DNA of 64,000 bases from Parapedobacter composti (lineage in GTDB: Bacteria > Bacteroidota > Bacteroidia > Sphingobacteriales > Sphingobacteriaceae). The DNA lies in the NCBI RefSeq assembly GCF_900112315.1, contig NZ_FOLL01000008.1:105939-169938 (forward strand), in the 5' to 3' direction. Shown here piece after piece: positions 28,250 to 36,796 of the stretch. Position 1 is the stretch's first letter, and every line of letters starts with the position of its first letter. The position numbers were made by a program, and so were the translations under genes. Under the pieces are notes generated by a model, which ran no database searches, had not been told where the DNA came from, and saw nothing but the letters and a program-made list of their open reading frames with translations.

Positions 28250-30133
28250 ATGAAAAAGATAGTCACAGGCCTGGTACTGCTGCAAATGTGCTTTTCCTGC
28301 AACTACTTGGACGTGGTACCAGATAACATTGCTACCATTGATTACGCATTCCGGACACCGCTCACGGCCGAGAAATATCTGTTTACGTGCTACTCTTGGT
28401 TGCCATCGCATGCCAACTATGCTAGCAGTAATCCGGCTATCTCCGGCGCCGATGAAATCTGGTACAATGCTTATTTCAACGAAAGTTATGCAGCATTCTC
28501 CATCGCACGAGGCAACCAGAATGTGTTAACGCCCTATGTAGATTATTGGGTGGGCTCACAAGGTGGAAAACCGTTGTTCCGGGGCATCCGCGAATGCAAT
28601 ATTTTCTTGGAGAATATCCATAAGGTAAAGGAGATGAGTGAATTCGACAAAGATCGCATGCGTGCCGAGGCAAAGGTGCTTAAAGCCTATTACCATTTCT
28701 GGTTGATGCGCATGTATGGTCCTATTCCAATTATCCGCGACAATTTGGATATCACGGCAGAGGAAAATACCATCCGTAATCTGTTGCGCCGCCCGGTTGA
28801 TGAATGCGTGGATTACATTGTTGAATTGATAGATGAAGCGTCGCCGAATTTACCCGATGAAGTGCCATTTGAGGTACAGGAAAAGGGGCGGATCACCAAA
28901 CCCATTGCTTTAGCCATCAAAGCGCGGGTATTGGTGACGGCTGCCAGCCCGCTATTCAACGGCAACACACTCTTCAGTGGGTATACGTTGAAAGATGGTA
29001 CGCCGTTATTCAACAGCACCTATGACGAAACCAAATGGGAACGGGCAGCGCTCGCCTGCAAAGAGGCCATTGACCTTTGCCACCAGTTGAACAAGGAACT
29101 GAATTACTACAATATAGCACAAAGTCCTTACGCTATATCCGACACCACTGCCACGGAGCTCAGTATCCGAACGGCAATCACATTGAAATGGAACCCGGAA
29201 ATTGTCTGGGGCAACACCAATAGCATGACCAATGCATACCAAACACGGAGTTATCCCCGTATTTTCCCTGGGGCTGCAAACTATTATGGAGGTGAGGCAT
29301 CCGTACCAATGAAAATTGTGGATGCGTTTTACAGCAGGCATGGCGTACCCATTGAGGAAGACAAGACATGGCACTATACAGACCGCTTCGAACTGCGTAC
29401 CGCAACAGCGCAGGAGCGGCTTTTCATCCAAGAAAATTACGTGACAGCAGCCATGAATTTCGACCGGGAACCCCGGTTTTACGCGAGCCTTGCCTTTGAT
29501 GGCAGCCGTTGGTACGGTCAAGGGGTGTTTACCGATGAGGATAACTTCTACATCACGGCCAGGGCGGGAGGCACCGCTTCCGGACATGCGTATTCCTATT
29601 CCGCAACGGGCTACTGGCCAAAAAAGGTAGTGAACCACCTGAACGCCGCCGGTCCCACGCTATGGACTGTACAGACATACCCTTGGCCGGTTATTCGGCT
29701 GGCTGATCTTTACTTGCTATATGCTGAGGCACTTAATGAGGCCTATGGCCCTTCCCAGGAGGTTTACGATTACCTTAACCTCATCCGCCAACGTGCGGGT
29801 TTGGGAACGGTAGAGGAATCTTGGACAACGTATTCTACGAGGCCCGATAAATACCAACAGCGAAGCGGACTCCGCGAAATCATCCGTCGTGAACGAACCA
29901 TTGAGCTGGCTTTCGAGGGAAGCCGATTCTGGGACCTGCGCCGATGGATGACCGCACCGGAAGAGCTAAGCAAACCTATCGTAGGATGGGACGTCCTGCA
30001 AGAAGAGCCAGAGGCATACTATCGCCAACGTGTGCTGTTTGAGCGGCAATTCCGCACACGGGATTATTTCTGGCCGGTCCAAGAATCCGAATTATTGAAG
30101 AACCGGGATATTATGCAGAGCCCCGGATGGTAA
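28250..30133 (+). CDS. SusD/RagB-family substrate-binding surface lipoprotein
   Basis: A 627-residue lipoprotein with signal peptide and lipidation Cys17 (CFSC-NYLD). The helical TPR-like scaffold of SusD is recognisable from KAYYHFWLMRMYGPIPII, the LAIKARVLVTAASPLFN helix and the C-terminal RLADLYLLYAEALNE...YLNLIRQRAGL...IIRRERTIELAFEGSRFWDLRRW. It closes over the SusC barrel and captures the ligand at the cell surface. The start MKKIVTG is chosen for the signal peptide; a longer frame reads back into the SusC gene. Confidence 0.93.
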   Translation: MKKIVTGLVLLQMCFSCNYLDVVPDNIATIDYAFRTPLTAEKYLFTCYSWLPSHANYASSNPAISGADEIWYNAYFNESYAAFSIARGNQNVLTPYVDYWVGSQGGKPLFRGIRECNIFLENIHKVKEMSEFDKDRMRAEAKVLKAYYHFWLMRMYGPIPIIRDNLDITAEENTIRNLLRRPVDECVDYIVELIDEASPNLPDEVPFEVQEKGRITKPIALAIKARVLVTAASPLFNGNTLFSGYTLKDGTPLFNSTYDETKWERAALACKEAIDLCHQLNKELNYYNIAQSPYAISDTTATELSIRTAITLKWNPEIVWGNTNSMTNAYQTRSYPRIFPGAANYYGGEASVPMKIVDAFYSRHGVPIEEDKTWHYTDRFELRTATAQERLFIQENYVTAAMNFDREPRFYASLAFDGSRWYGQGVFTDEDNFYITARAGGTASGHAYSYSATGYWPKKVVNHLNAAGPTLWTVQTYPWPVIRLADLYLLYAEALNEAYGPSQEVYDYLNLIRQRAGLGTVEESWTTYSTRPDKYQQRSGLREIIRRERTIELAFEGSRFWDLRRWMTAPEELSKPIVGWDVLQEEPEAYYRQRVLFERQFRTRDYFWPVQESELLKNRDIMQSPGW

Positions 30134-30170
30134 ATGATGTAATCCGCAAACCACTTTACTAAGAAAAAGG

Positions 30171-31370
30171 ATGAAAAATAGAACAATAGCGAGGTTCGTC
30201 GGCTATATATTGATAACCCTGGCGGCCTGCACGGAGGAAAAACTTCAACCCATAGCAACCGACGGAACCCCTCCACGGCCCGTCCAACAAGCTGCCGTTG
30301 AAAGTCAGTCGGGTGCCGTTAACATCACCTATCAGGCACCCGAGGGAGCGGATCTCCTCTATGTCGAGGCTGAATGCGACTTGGGTGGGGGACGGGTCGT
30401 GAATGCAAAATCTTCTTTTTACAAAGACTTTATTCGCCTGGAGGGTTTCGGCGACACGGCGACCTATGACGTCAAACTATATGCAGTAGGCCGTAATCTG
30501 AAACGTTCTACGCCTGTGATATTACAGGTTAAGCCGCTTCCTCCGCCTATCTGGGGCGTTTTCAAGTCACTGGATATCCAGGAAGACTTCGGCGGATTAA
30601 CGCTCAGTTTTGAAAATATAGATTCGGCCAACATCACTATTAACGTGGAAGCACTTGATTCCATCGGCAATTGGAAACTTGCCGATGTGCTATACACCAG
30701 CCAGAAAGCCGGCACATTTTCAGTGAGGGGCTTAAAGCCAGTGCCACAGCCGTTCCGTATTTTTGTGAAAGACCGGTGGGGCAACCAGTCGGAGGTACTG
30801 GCCACCGAACTAACCCCGTTGTATGAAGAACAGATCGACAAAGGCAATTTCCGGGAATTGAATATGCCCGGGGATCCGGCGTGGTTCGGTTCCACCCGGG
30901 TTTCCTATCTTTGGAACAATACCTGGTCAGGCTCAGGCAGCGGCAGCGGCTCTTGGTTCCGCACCGACAATGGCTCAGGCATCCCCAACCATATAAACTT
31001 CGATATGGGGGTTACTGCCAAATTAAGCCGGTATATTTTCTGGCAGCGTGGTACGGTGTCCGAACACAATTTGCTGTACACCGCTGGCAGTCCGCGGGAA
31101 TGGGAAGTATGGGGCAGCAATAACCCCGACCCCCAGGGCAGTTATGATGGATGGGTGAAGCTGATGGACTGCCGGATTGACAAACCTTCCGGTCTGCCAA
31201 TCGGTAACAACGCTGAGGAAGACATCCGGGTGGCCGCTGCGGGCCACGAGTTCCGGTTCCCTGTTGACGCTCCACCCGTGCGTTATATCCGGATACGGGT
31301 AAACCGTACCTTTCAGGTGACAGATTACTTCTGGATGAGTGAACTAAGCTTTTTTGGACAAATACAATAA
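30171..31370 (+). CDS. Surface lipoprotein with DUF4959/DUF5126-like and discoidin-like DUF5000 domains
   Basis: A 399-residue lipoprotein: signal peptide ending LAAC (Cys20), two fibronectin-like beta domains (about 35-215, starting VESQSGAVNITYQAPEGADLLYVEAE), then a C-terminal discoidin/F5-8-type-C-like domain (about 230-399, SYLWNNTW, WFRTDNGSGIPNHINFDMG, WQRGTVSEHNLLY, REWEVWGSNNPDPQGSYDGW). This architecture is common after SusD in polysaccharide-utilisation loci as a glycan-binding helper. The DUF names are from memory. Its C-terminal half is a close paralogue of the next gene. A Gly-Ser run (GSGSGSGS) lies in the loop before the discoidin domain. Confidence 0.8.
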   Translation: MKNRTIARFVGYILITLAACTEEKLQPIATDGTPPRPVQQAAVESQSGAVNITYQAPEGADLLYVEAECDLGGGRVVNAKSSFYKDFIRLEGFGDTATYDVKLYAVGRNLKRSTPVILQVKPLPPPIWGVFKSLDIQEDFGGLTLSFENIDSANITINVEALDSIGNWKLADVLYTSQKAGTFSVRGLKPVPQPFRIFVKDRWGNQSEVLATELTPLYEEQIDKGNFRELNMPGDPAWFGSTRVSYLWNNTWSGSGSGSGSWFRTDNGSGIPNHINFDMGVTAKLSRYIFWQRGTVSEHNLLYTAGSPREWEVWGSNNPDPQGSYDGWVKLMDCRIDKPSGLPIGNNAEEDIRVAAAGHEFRFPVDAPPVRYIRIRVNRTFQVTDYFWMSELSFFGQIQ

Positions 31371-31381
31371 CATACTGACCA

Positions 31382-32632
31382 ATGACCTGCAAATCTGCTA
31401 CATATGTCCTGTTGCTCCTGTTGTCGGGCCTTTCTGCCTGCAAAAAGCAGGACCATTATTACCGTGAATTTATCGAAGACGGAGAAAAGGTCTATGCAGG
31501 AAAACTGCAACAGTTGACCGCCCTCGCCGGCCACAACCGCATCGTCCTTTCCGGGCGGTTGCCCGCCGATCCTAACCTCCGATCGGCGAAAGTGTACTGG
31601 AACGGCTTCCAGGATTCACTGGAAGTGCCTATCCCTGCCCAAAAAATCGGCGATACGATGCAAATCGCCCTAGCCCTGGATGAGGGAAGCTACCAATTCC
31701 AAGTGTTTACCTTTAACGCAATGGGGCACCGATCGGTAAAAGCAGAAACCGAAGGGAGCGCTTACGGCGATCGCTATATCGAGACACTGTTGCCGAGGCT
31801 TCTTGGTGAAGCCGCATTCGTACACAACCAATTAAGCCTTAGCTGGCTGGGCGCTGACCAAACAGCTATCGGCACAGAAGTAAGTTATATCAATAACACG
31901 GGGTTACAAAAAACCATGATTGTTCCGCCCGGGGTGACTGACACGGTGGTTGCCGATTACCAGCCAGGGACCGTTTTCAAATATAGAACGCTCTTTAAAC
32001 CTGAAGCCCGAGCCATCGACACCTTCTATACCGATTATGAGGAAGCTTCGCTGGACATCCGCCATTATGAGGATGTGGTATTGAACAAGGACCGCTTCGT
32101 GGAGTTCCGGCTTCCGGGCGATGCTTCCCCTTGGACGGGCAGCGGAAACCGGATGTCCAGTCTTTGGAGCGGTATACTTTCAGGTAACCAATCCGCCGGC
32201 GCATGGTACCGTACCAACAACGGTTCGGGCATCCCCCACCATTTCCAATTTGATTTGGGGGTGACCGCCAAACTAACCAGCTACCGCCTCTGGCAACGGG
32301 GTACCGTTAATGAACACCATTTACTTTATGATAACGGGAACCTCCGCCGCTGGGAAATCTGGGGAAGCACCGAGCCCGCAGAAGATGGCAGTTACGATGG
32401 GTGGATCAAACTGCTTGATTGTGAAATCGTAAAACCTTCGGGGACCCCTGCAGGCACGACTACTGCCGAGGATATCGCTGCAGCCCAGACAGGCCACGAG
32501 TTTATGTTCGACAATAGTCTGCCGAATGTCCGTTACATACGTATCAACGTACTGGAAACCTGGGGACAGACCGACTATATGTTTGCCAGTGAATTGACTT
32601 TCCGCGGAAGTTACTGGGGGCAAGAAGATTAA
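31382..32632 (+). CDS. Surface lipoprotein, DUF4998/DUF5000-type, paralogue of the upstream gene
   Basis: A 416-residue lipoprotein with LSAC lipobox (Cys20). The N-terminal half differs from the upstream gene and resembles DUF4998 (VYAGKLQQLTALAGHNRIVLSGRLPADPNLRSAKVYWNG). The C-terminal discoidin-like half repeats the neighbour's motifs (WYRTNNGSGIPHHFQFDLG, WQRGTVNEHHLLYDNG, RWEIWGS, GSYDGWIKLLDC). It starts 11 bp after the neighbour stops. The pair looks like a duplicated ligand-binding module with different stalks. Role inferred from its place next to SusC/SusD. Confidence 0.8.
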   Translation: MTCKSATYVLLLLLSGLSACKKQDHYYREFIEDGEKVYAGKLQQLTALAGHNRIVLSGRLPADPNLRSAKVYWNGFQDSLEVPIPAQKIGDTMQIALALDEGSYQFQVFTFNAMGHRSVKAETEGSAYGDRYIETLLPRLLGEAAFVHNQLSLSWLGADQTAIGTEVSYINNTGLQKTMIVPPGVTDTVVADYQPGTVFKYRTLFKPEARAIDTFYTDYEEASLDIRHYEDVVLNKDRFVEFRLPGDASPWTGSGNRMSSLWSGILSGNQSAGAWYRTNNGSGIPHHFQFDLGVTAKLTSYRLWQRGTVNEHHLLYDNGNLRRWEIWGSTEPAEDGSYDGWIKLLDCEIVKPSGTPAGTTTAEDIAAAQTGHEFMFDNSLPNVRYIRINVLETWGQTDYMFASELTFRGSYWGQED

Positions 32633-32664
32633 TTGATTTCGTTCACTAAAATTATCGACTAAAA

Positions 32665-34245
32665 ATGAAAATTAAACTAACGCTTATTTTCTTGGCAATT
32701 ACGCCCTGGCTGGTTGTGGCAGAAGAATTGAATTACGATGTATGCATCTATGGCGGAACTTCAGCGGGCGTAATCGCTGCATATCAAGTAGCGAAAATGA
32801 ACAAATCGGTGGTTATTATTGCTCCGGATGACCATATCGGCGGGCTTTCTTCCGGCGGTTTGGGTCAGACAGACATCGGCAATAAACATGCTATCGGCGG
32901 TTTATCCCGTGAGTTTTACCGCCAGTTGGGAACATACTACGGCACCCCTGAAGCCTGGAAATTTGAACCCAGCGCCGCCGCGCAATTATTCGATCGCTAC
33001 ATCAAAGAAATGGGAATACCCGTCATTAAAGGACAGCGGATCTCTAAGGTGATGAAAAAAAATGCCCGGATCACGGATGTAATATTGGTGCCTACTTACG
33101 GAAAGCGCCCAACACAACGCTTATCGGCATCTGTATTTATCGATTGTACCTATGAAGGTGATTTGATGGCAATGGCGGGTGTATCGTATACCGTCGGCCG
33201 GGAAGATAACAGCCAATATAACGAAACACTAAATGGATACCAGCTTCCGGAATACCTGAAACAATCCGGGCGCCACCAGTTCCCTGACGGTGTAAGCCCC
33301 TACAAAATACCCGGTGACCCCAAAAGCGGCCTGCTGTGGGGAATCGGCAACGGAAAGCCGGCAGCCGTCGGAACCGGTGACAACCGGGTACAGGCTTATA
33401 ACTTCAGGATATGCCTCACCGACAGTGCAGCTAACCGCATTCCCATTACACGCCCCGAGGGCTATGACTCCACCAAGTATGAACTGCTGGCCCGATTAAT
33501 CGAAGCCCAGCCCACGTTGCGGAAAGTTAATGATTACTTTATCTGGAGCCGGATGCCCAACCGGAAAACCGATATCAATAACCGTGGCGGCTTTTCGACC
33601 GACATGATTGGCGAAAATTACAATTGGCCCGAGGCTGATTTCCATCAACGGCGGAAAATCTTCAATGAGCATTTGGCGTATACCAAAGGGTTGCTTTACT
33701 TTATGGCAAGTGACCCGCGCGTTCCGGAATCGATAAGGCAGTTTGTACAGCAATGGGGATATCCAAAAGATGAATACCCCGACAACGGCAACTTCACACC
33801 CCAGCTTTACATCCGCGAAGGCCGGCGAATGGTTGGTGAATACGTCATGACAGAGCATAACTGCCGGGGCAAAGCAGTCGTAGCAGATCCCATAGGCATG
33901 GCGGCATACACCATGGACAGCCATAATACACAACGGCTGGTGGTCAACGGCATGGTGAAAAACGAAGGGAACGTTGAAGTCAAGGGCTTCCGGCCCTATC
34001 CCATTGCTTACCGTTCGATAACCCCGAAGCAGCGGGAATGCACGAATCTATTGGTTCCGGTATCCTTATCGGCTTCCCATATTGCTTTCGGTTCCATCCG
34101 CATGGAACCCGTTTTTATGATTCTCGGGCAGAGCGCAGCAATTGCTGCTGTACAGGCCATCGATCAAAAAACCTCCGTACAGCAAATAGATTATCAGCGC
34201 CTGAGAGAACAGTTGCTACAACATGGGCAAATCCTGTCGTTATAG
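32665..34245 (+). CDS. Secreted FAD-dependent oxidoreductase
   Basis: A 526-residue flavoprotein of the FAD_oxidored (PF12831-like) family, recalled not searched. A Sec-type signal peptide (MKIKLTLIFLAITPWLVVAEE) is followed by the dinucleotide-binding motif YDVCIYGGTSAGVIAAY and the HIGGLSSGGLGQTDIG segment. Further family-like segments are FIDCTYEGDLMAMAGV, REGRRMVGEYVMTEHNC and the closing SASHIAFGSIRMEPVFMILGQSAAIAA. It is the last gene and the only enzyme of the SusCD locus, so it probably oxidises the imported or bound ligand. No twin-arginine motif is present, although flavoproteins are often exported by Tat. Confidence 0.85.
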   Translation: MKIKLTLIFLAITPWLVVAEELNYDVCIYGGTSAGVIAAYQVAKMNKSVVIIAPDDHIGGLSSGGLGQTDIGNKHAIGGLSREFYRQLGTYYGTPEAWKFEPSAAAQLFDRYIKEMGIPVIKGQRISKVMKKNARITDVILVPTYGKRPTQRLSASVFIDCTYEGDLMAMAGVSYTVGREDNSQYNETLNGYQLPEYLKQSGRHQFPDGVSPYKIPGDPKSGLLWGIGNGKPAAVGTGDNRVQAYNFRICLTDSAANRIPITRPEGYDSTKYELLARLIEAQPTLRKVNDYFIWSRMPNRKTDINNRGGFSTDMIGENYNWPEADFHQRRKIFNEHLAYTKGLLYFMASDPRVPESIRQFVQQWGYPKDEYPDNGNFTPQLYIREGRRMVGEYVMTEHNCRGKAVVADPIGMAAYTMDSHNTQRLVVNGMVKNEGNVEVKGFRPYPIAYRSITPKQRECTNLLVPVSLSASHIAFGSIRMEPVFMILGQSAAIAAVQAIDQKTSVQQIDYQRLREQLLQHGQILSL

Positions 34246-34272
34246 GTATCGAACGCAAATGGCAATCCTGTA

Positions 34273-34303
34273 TTGGTCAATCTCCCATATCTTTGTAACT
34301 TTG
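34273..34303 (+). promoter_or_regulatory. fumC promoter with two back-to-back -7 elements
   Basis: TATCTTTG (34288-34295) and TAACTTTG (34296-34303) stand directly in tandem. TTG at 34273-34275 is spaced 20 bp from the second, so that one is the better match. The fumC ATG follows 25 bp later. Confidence 0.6.
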
Positions 34304-34328
34304 TGGGCAAATCAATAACTACGATTCC

Positions 34329-35726
34329 ATGTCATACCGTATAGAACACGATACGATGGGCGAGGTTCAAGTACCCGCCGACAAATACTGGGGGGCCCAA
34401 ACGGAACGCTCGCGCAACAATTTCAAAATCGGGCCGGCCGCTTCCATGCCAAAGGAAATCATCGAGGCGTTCGCATACCTCAAAAAGGCCGCAGCATACA
34501 CCAATGCCGATGCAGGAATACTGCCCACGGAAAAGCGGGATTTAATCGCCCAGGCATGCGATGAAATTCTGGCCGGCCAGTTGGACGATCAGTTCCCCTT
34601 GGTTATCTGGCAGACGGGGTCAGGCACCCAGTCTAACATGAATGTGAACGAAGTGATATCCAACCGTGCGCACGTATTGCAGGGCCATAACCTGGGCGAA
34701 GGAAAGCCGTTTATCCATCCCAACGACGATGTAAACAAGTCTCAGTCATCTAACGACACCTACCCCACTGCTATGCACATTGCGGCATATAAAAAGGTGG
34801 TGGAGACCACTATTCCCGGCGTAAGAAAGCTTCGTGACACCTTGAAAGCAAAATCAGACGCATTCGCGGATGTTGTAAAAATCGGTCGCACTCATTTAAT
34901 GGACGCTACCCCGCTGACGTTGGGTCAGGAATTTTCGGGTTATGTGGCCCAGCTCGATTATGGTTTAAAAGCATTGAACAATACACTTGATCACTTATCC
35001 GAACTGGCGTTGGGGGGCACAGCGGTGGGCACAGGCATCAATACTCCCAAAGGATATGCCGAGCAGGTCGCCAACTACATCGCAACGTTTACGGGCCTTC
35101 CATTCCGTACCGCGCCCAACAAATTCGAAGCGCTGGCAGCCCATGATGCTATTGTGGAGAGCCATGGGGCACTGAAGCAATTGGCCGTGGCCTTGCATAA
35201 AATTGCCAACGACATCCGGATGCTGGCATCCGGTCCCCGTTCGGGCATCGGCGAAATCCTCATTCCGGAGAATGAACCGGGATCGTCCATCATGCCGGGG
35301 AAGGTAAATCCCACGCAATGTGAAGCATTGACCATGGTGGCCGCCCAAGTGGTTGGCAACGATGTTACCATCGCATTCGGAGGAGCCAATGGGCATTATG
35401 AGCTTAACGTATTCAAACCCGTCATGGCGGCCAACTTCCTGCAATCCGCCCAACTGATAGGCGACGCATGCGTATCGTTCAACGACCACTGTGCCATTGG
35501 CATCGAACCCAATTATGATGGCATCAAAAAGCACCTTGAAAACTCCCTGATGCTCGTTACCGCACTCAACCCACACATCGGTTATGAGAATGCCGCAAAA
35601 ATTGCAAAAAAGGCCCATAAAGAAAATAAGTCGTTGCGCGAGGCCGCATTGGAACTCGGCTTATTGACCAACGAACAGTTTGATGAATGGGTACGGCCAG
35701 AAGATATGATCGGCGGACTGAAGTAG
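34329..35726 (+). CDS. fumC: Class II fumarate hydratase
   Basis: A 465-residue iron-independent TCA-cycle enzyme that interconverts fumarate and malate. Family signatures: [55 protein letters not shown] and the mobile-loop motif [18 protein letters not shown]-terminus [28 protein letters not shown] is standard. The 3' end overlaps the start of a small lipoprotein gene by 40 bp. Confidence 0.97.
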   Translation: MSYRIEHDTMGEVQVPADKYWGAQTERSRNNFKIGPAASMPKEIIEAFAYLKKAAAYTNADAGILPTEKRDLIAQACDEILAGQLDDQFPLVIWQTGSGTQSNMNVNEVISNRAHVLQGHNLGEGKPFIHPNDDVNKSQSSNDTYPTAMHIAAYKKVVETTIPGVRKLRDTLKAKSDAFADVVKIGRTHLMDATPLTLGQEFSGYVAQLDYGLKALNNTLDHLSELALGGTAVGTGINTPKGYAEQVANYIATFTGLPFRTAPNKFEALAAHDAIVESHGALKQLAVALHKIANDIRMLASGPRSGIGEILIPENEPGSSIMPGKVNPTQCEALTMVAAQVVGNDVTIAFGGANGHYELNVFKPVMAANFLQSAQLIGDACVSFNDHCAIGIEPNYDGIKKHLENSLMLVTALNPHIGYENAAKIAKKAHKENKSLREAALELGLLTNEQFDEWVRPEDMIGGLK

Positions 35727-36229
35727 CCGGAGGATACAGGCTGTTCACAGCCTGTATTCTTTTTTTATGTATCGGCGGCTGTCGCTTCAATCCGGATATG
35801 CAGCACCCGGGAGCGGAATATCTCCAAGGTGTATGGGTGCAGGAACGCCTGCCGATACAGGAAGAGTTGCTGCAATATACGTTACATGAACTGAAGTTCA
35901 CCTGCGACTCCATCTACGCCGTTATGCATACAACGGCTAAAGTGAGGAATATTGCCGACTCTTGCTACAATAACGGACAATGGACCGAGTATGCGAAAGG
36001 CGTATATGTGGTAAGGGGCGACAGCTTGCTGGTAGACGGACAGTATACCCGGGCCAACTGGCGGCAGAAAACATCAGGATGCTACCGCTCGGGCCAGTAC
36101 CTTCCACGCTTTAAAATCGTACAGCACACGGCCGATTCACTCATCCTTGAAAACCGTTATGATCAGCGCCCCATTCTATTGCGGAAGACGGCCACCATCA
36201 CCTGCATGCCCAAGAAACGCTGGGAATAA
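35687..36229 (+). CDS. Small lipoprotein coupled to fumC, function unknown
   Basis: A 180-residue protein with a basic N-terminus, a hydrophobic stretch ([14 protein letters not shown], lipidation Cys near 32) and a small beta-rich domain with scattered cysteines ([34 protein letters not shown]). The ATG lies inside the fumC 3' end, a 40-bp overlap, so expression should be tied to fumC. I recall similar lipoproteins beside fumC in Pedobacter, sometimes wrongly named fumarate hydratase; it has no fumarase motifs. No function is proposed. Confidence 0.75.
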   Translation: MGTARRYDRRTEVAGGYRLFTACILFLCIGGCRFNPDMQHPGAEYLQGVWVQERLPIQEELLQYTLHELKFTCDSIYAVMHTTAKVRNIADSCYNNGQWTEYAKGVYVVRGDSLLVDGQYTRANWRQKTSGCYRSGQYLPRFKIVQHTADSLILENRYDQRPILLRKTATITCMPKKRWE

Positions 36230-36241
36230 AAAAAAGTAAAC

Positions 36242-36276
36242 AAAAAAGGCGTCCACCATTGGCCGACACCTTCCTT
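36242..36276. terminator. Weak bidirectional terminator
   Basis: AAAAAAGG-GTC pairs with GAC-CCTT across loop CACCATTGGCC with one C/A mismatch, lying between the convergent lipoprotein and DUF3127 genes. The stem is short, so this is tentative. Confidence 0.45.
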
Positions 36277-36305
36277 GATTTATTATCAATTAAAACTATA
36301 TTCGC

Positions 36306-36698
36306 TTAGAAAGGTAAATCATCATCTTTGCCGTCATCGGCCGAGATATCTACCGTAGGCGGTGCATCGAATGTCTGCGGGCCCGAAGCTGCCTGTCCGG
36401 CAGCATCTACCGGTGTGGTGGTCACTTTCGCCACCCGCCATGCCACTAAAGAGTTGAAGTAAGAGGTCACCCCATCTTTGTTAGTCCACGGACGTCCCCG
36501 CAAGTTGAACGAAACCTCTACCTCGTCACCCACATTCAGGTTGTCAAATAACGATGTCCGGTCTTGTGTAGCCTCGAAACGTATATATTCGACAAACTGG
36601 GGGTTTTCTGCATACTGAATAATTAAATCCCGCTTCTTGAACGTATCAGTAACCTGCTGTACGGCACCGATTTCGTGTACTTTTCCTCGTATTTCCAT
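36306..36698 (-). CDS. DUF3127 protein with SSB-like acidic tail
   Basis: A 130-residue protein. The first ~95 residues form an OB-like beta domain (EIRGKVHEIGAVQQVTDTFKKRDLIIQY, LNVGDEVEVSFNLRGRPWTNKDG, YFNSLVAWRV). A low-complexity linker (AAGQAASGPQTFDAPP) leads to a tail ending DDGKDDDLPF. That ending copies the C-terminal tip of single-stranded DNA-binding protein, which docks repair and replication enzymes. DUF3127 is assigned from memory; the function is unknown. Confidence 0.82.
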   Translation of the reverse strand: MEIRGKVHEIGAVQQVTDTFKKRDLIIQYAENPQFVEYIRFEATQDRTSLFDNLNVGDEVEVSFNLRGRPWTNKDGVTSYFNSLVAWRVAKVTTTPVDAAGQAASGPQTFDAPPTVDISADDGKDDDLPF

Positions 36699-36778
36699 TA
36701 CTTACTGCTAACTAACCAACAAATATCTGTTTCTGATGAATTGGTAAAATTAAGCATTTTTTACATAACGATAATAAG

Positions 36779-36786
36779 TACCTTTG
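36779..36786 (+). promoter_or_regulatory. -7 element TACCTTTG before the THUMP methyltransferase gene
   Basis: Ends 10 bp before the ATG at 36797, again predicting a very short leader. No clear -33 element. Confidence 0.5.
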
Positions 36787-36796
36787 CCAAAATCTT

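Noticed and set aside
28130..28250. Upstream in-frame start of SusD
   Set aside because: It would read through the end of SusC and hide the signal peptide and lipobox.
35687..36229. Lipoprotein as a second fumarase
   Set aside because: No fumarase motif is present; only its position next to fumC suggests the name.
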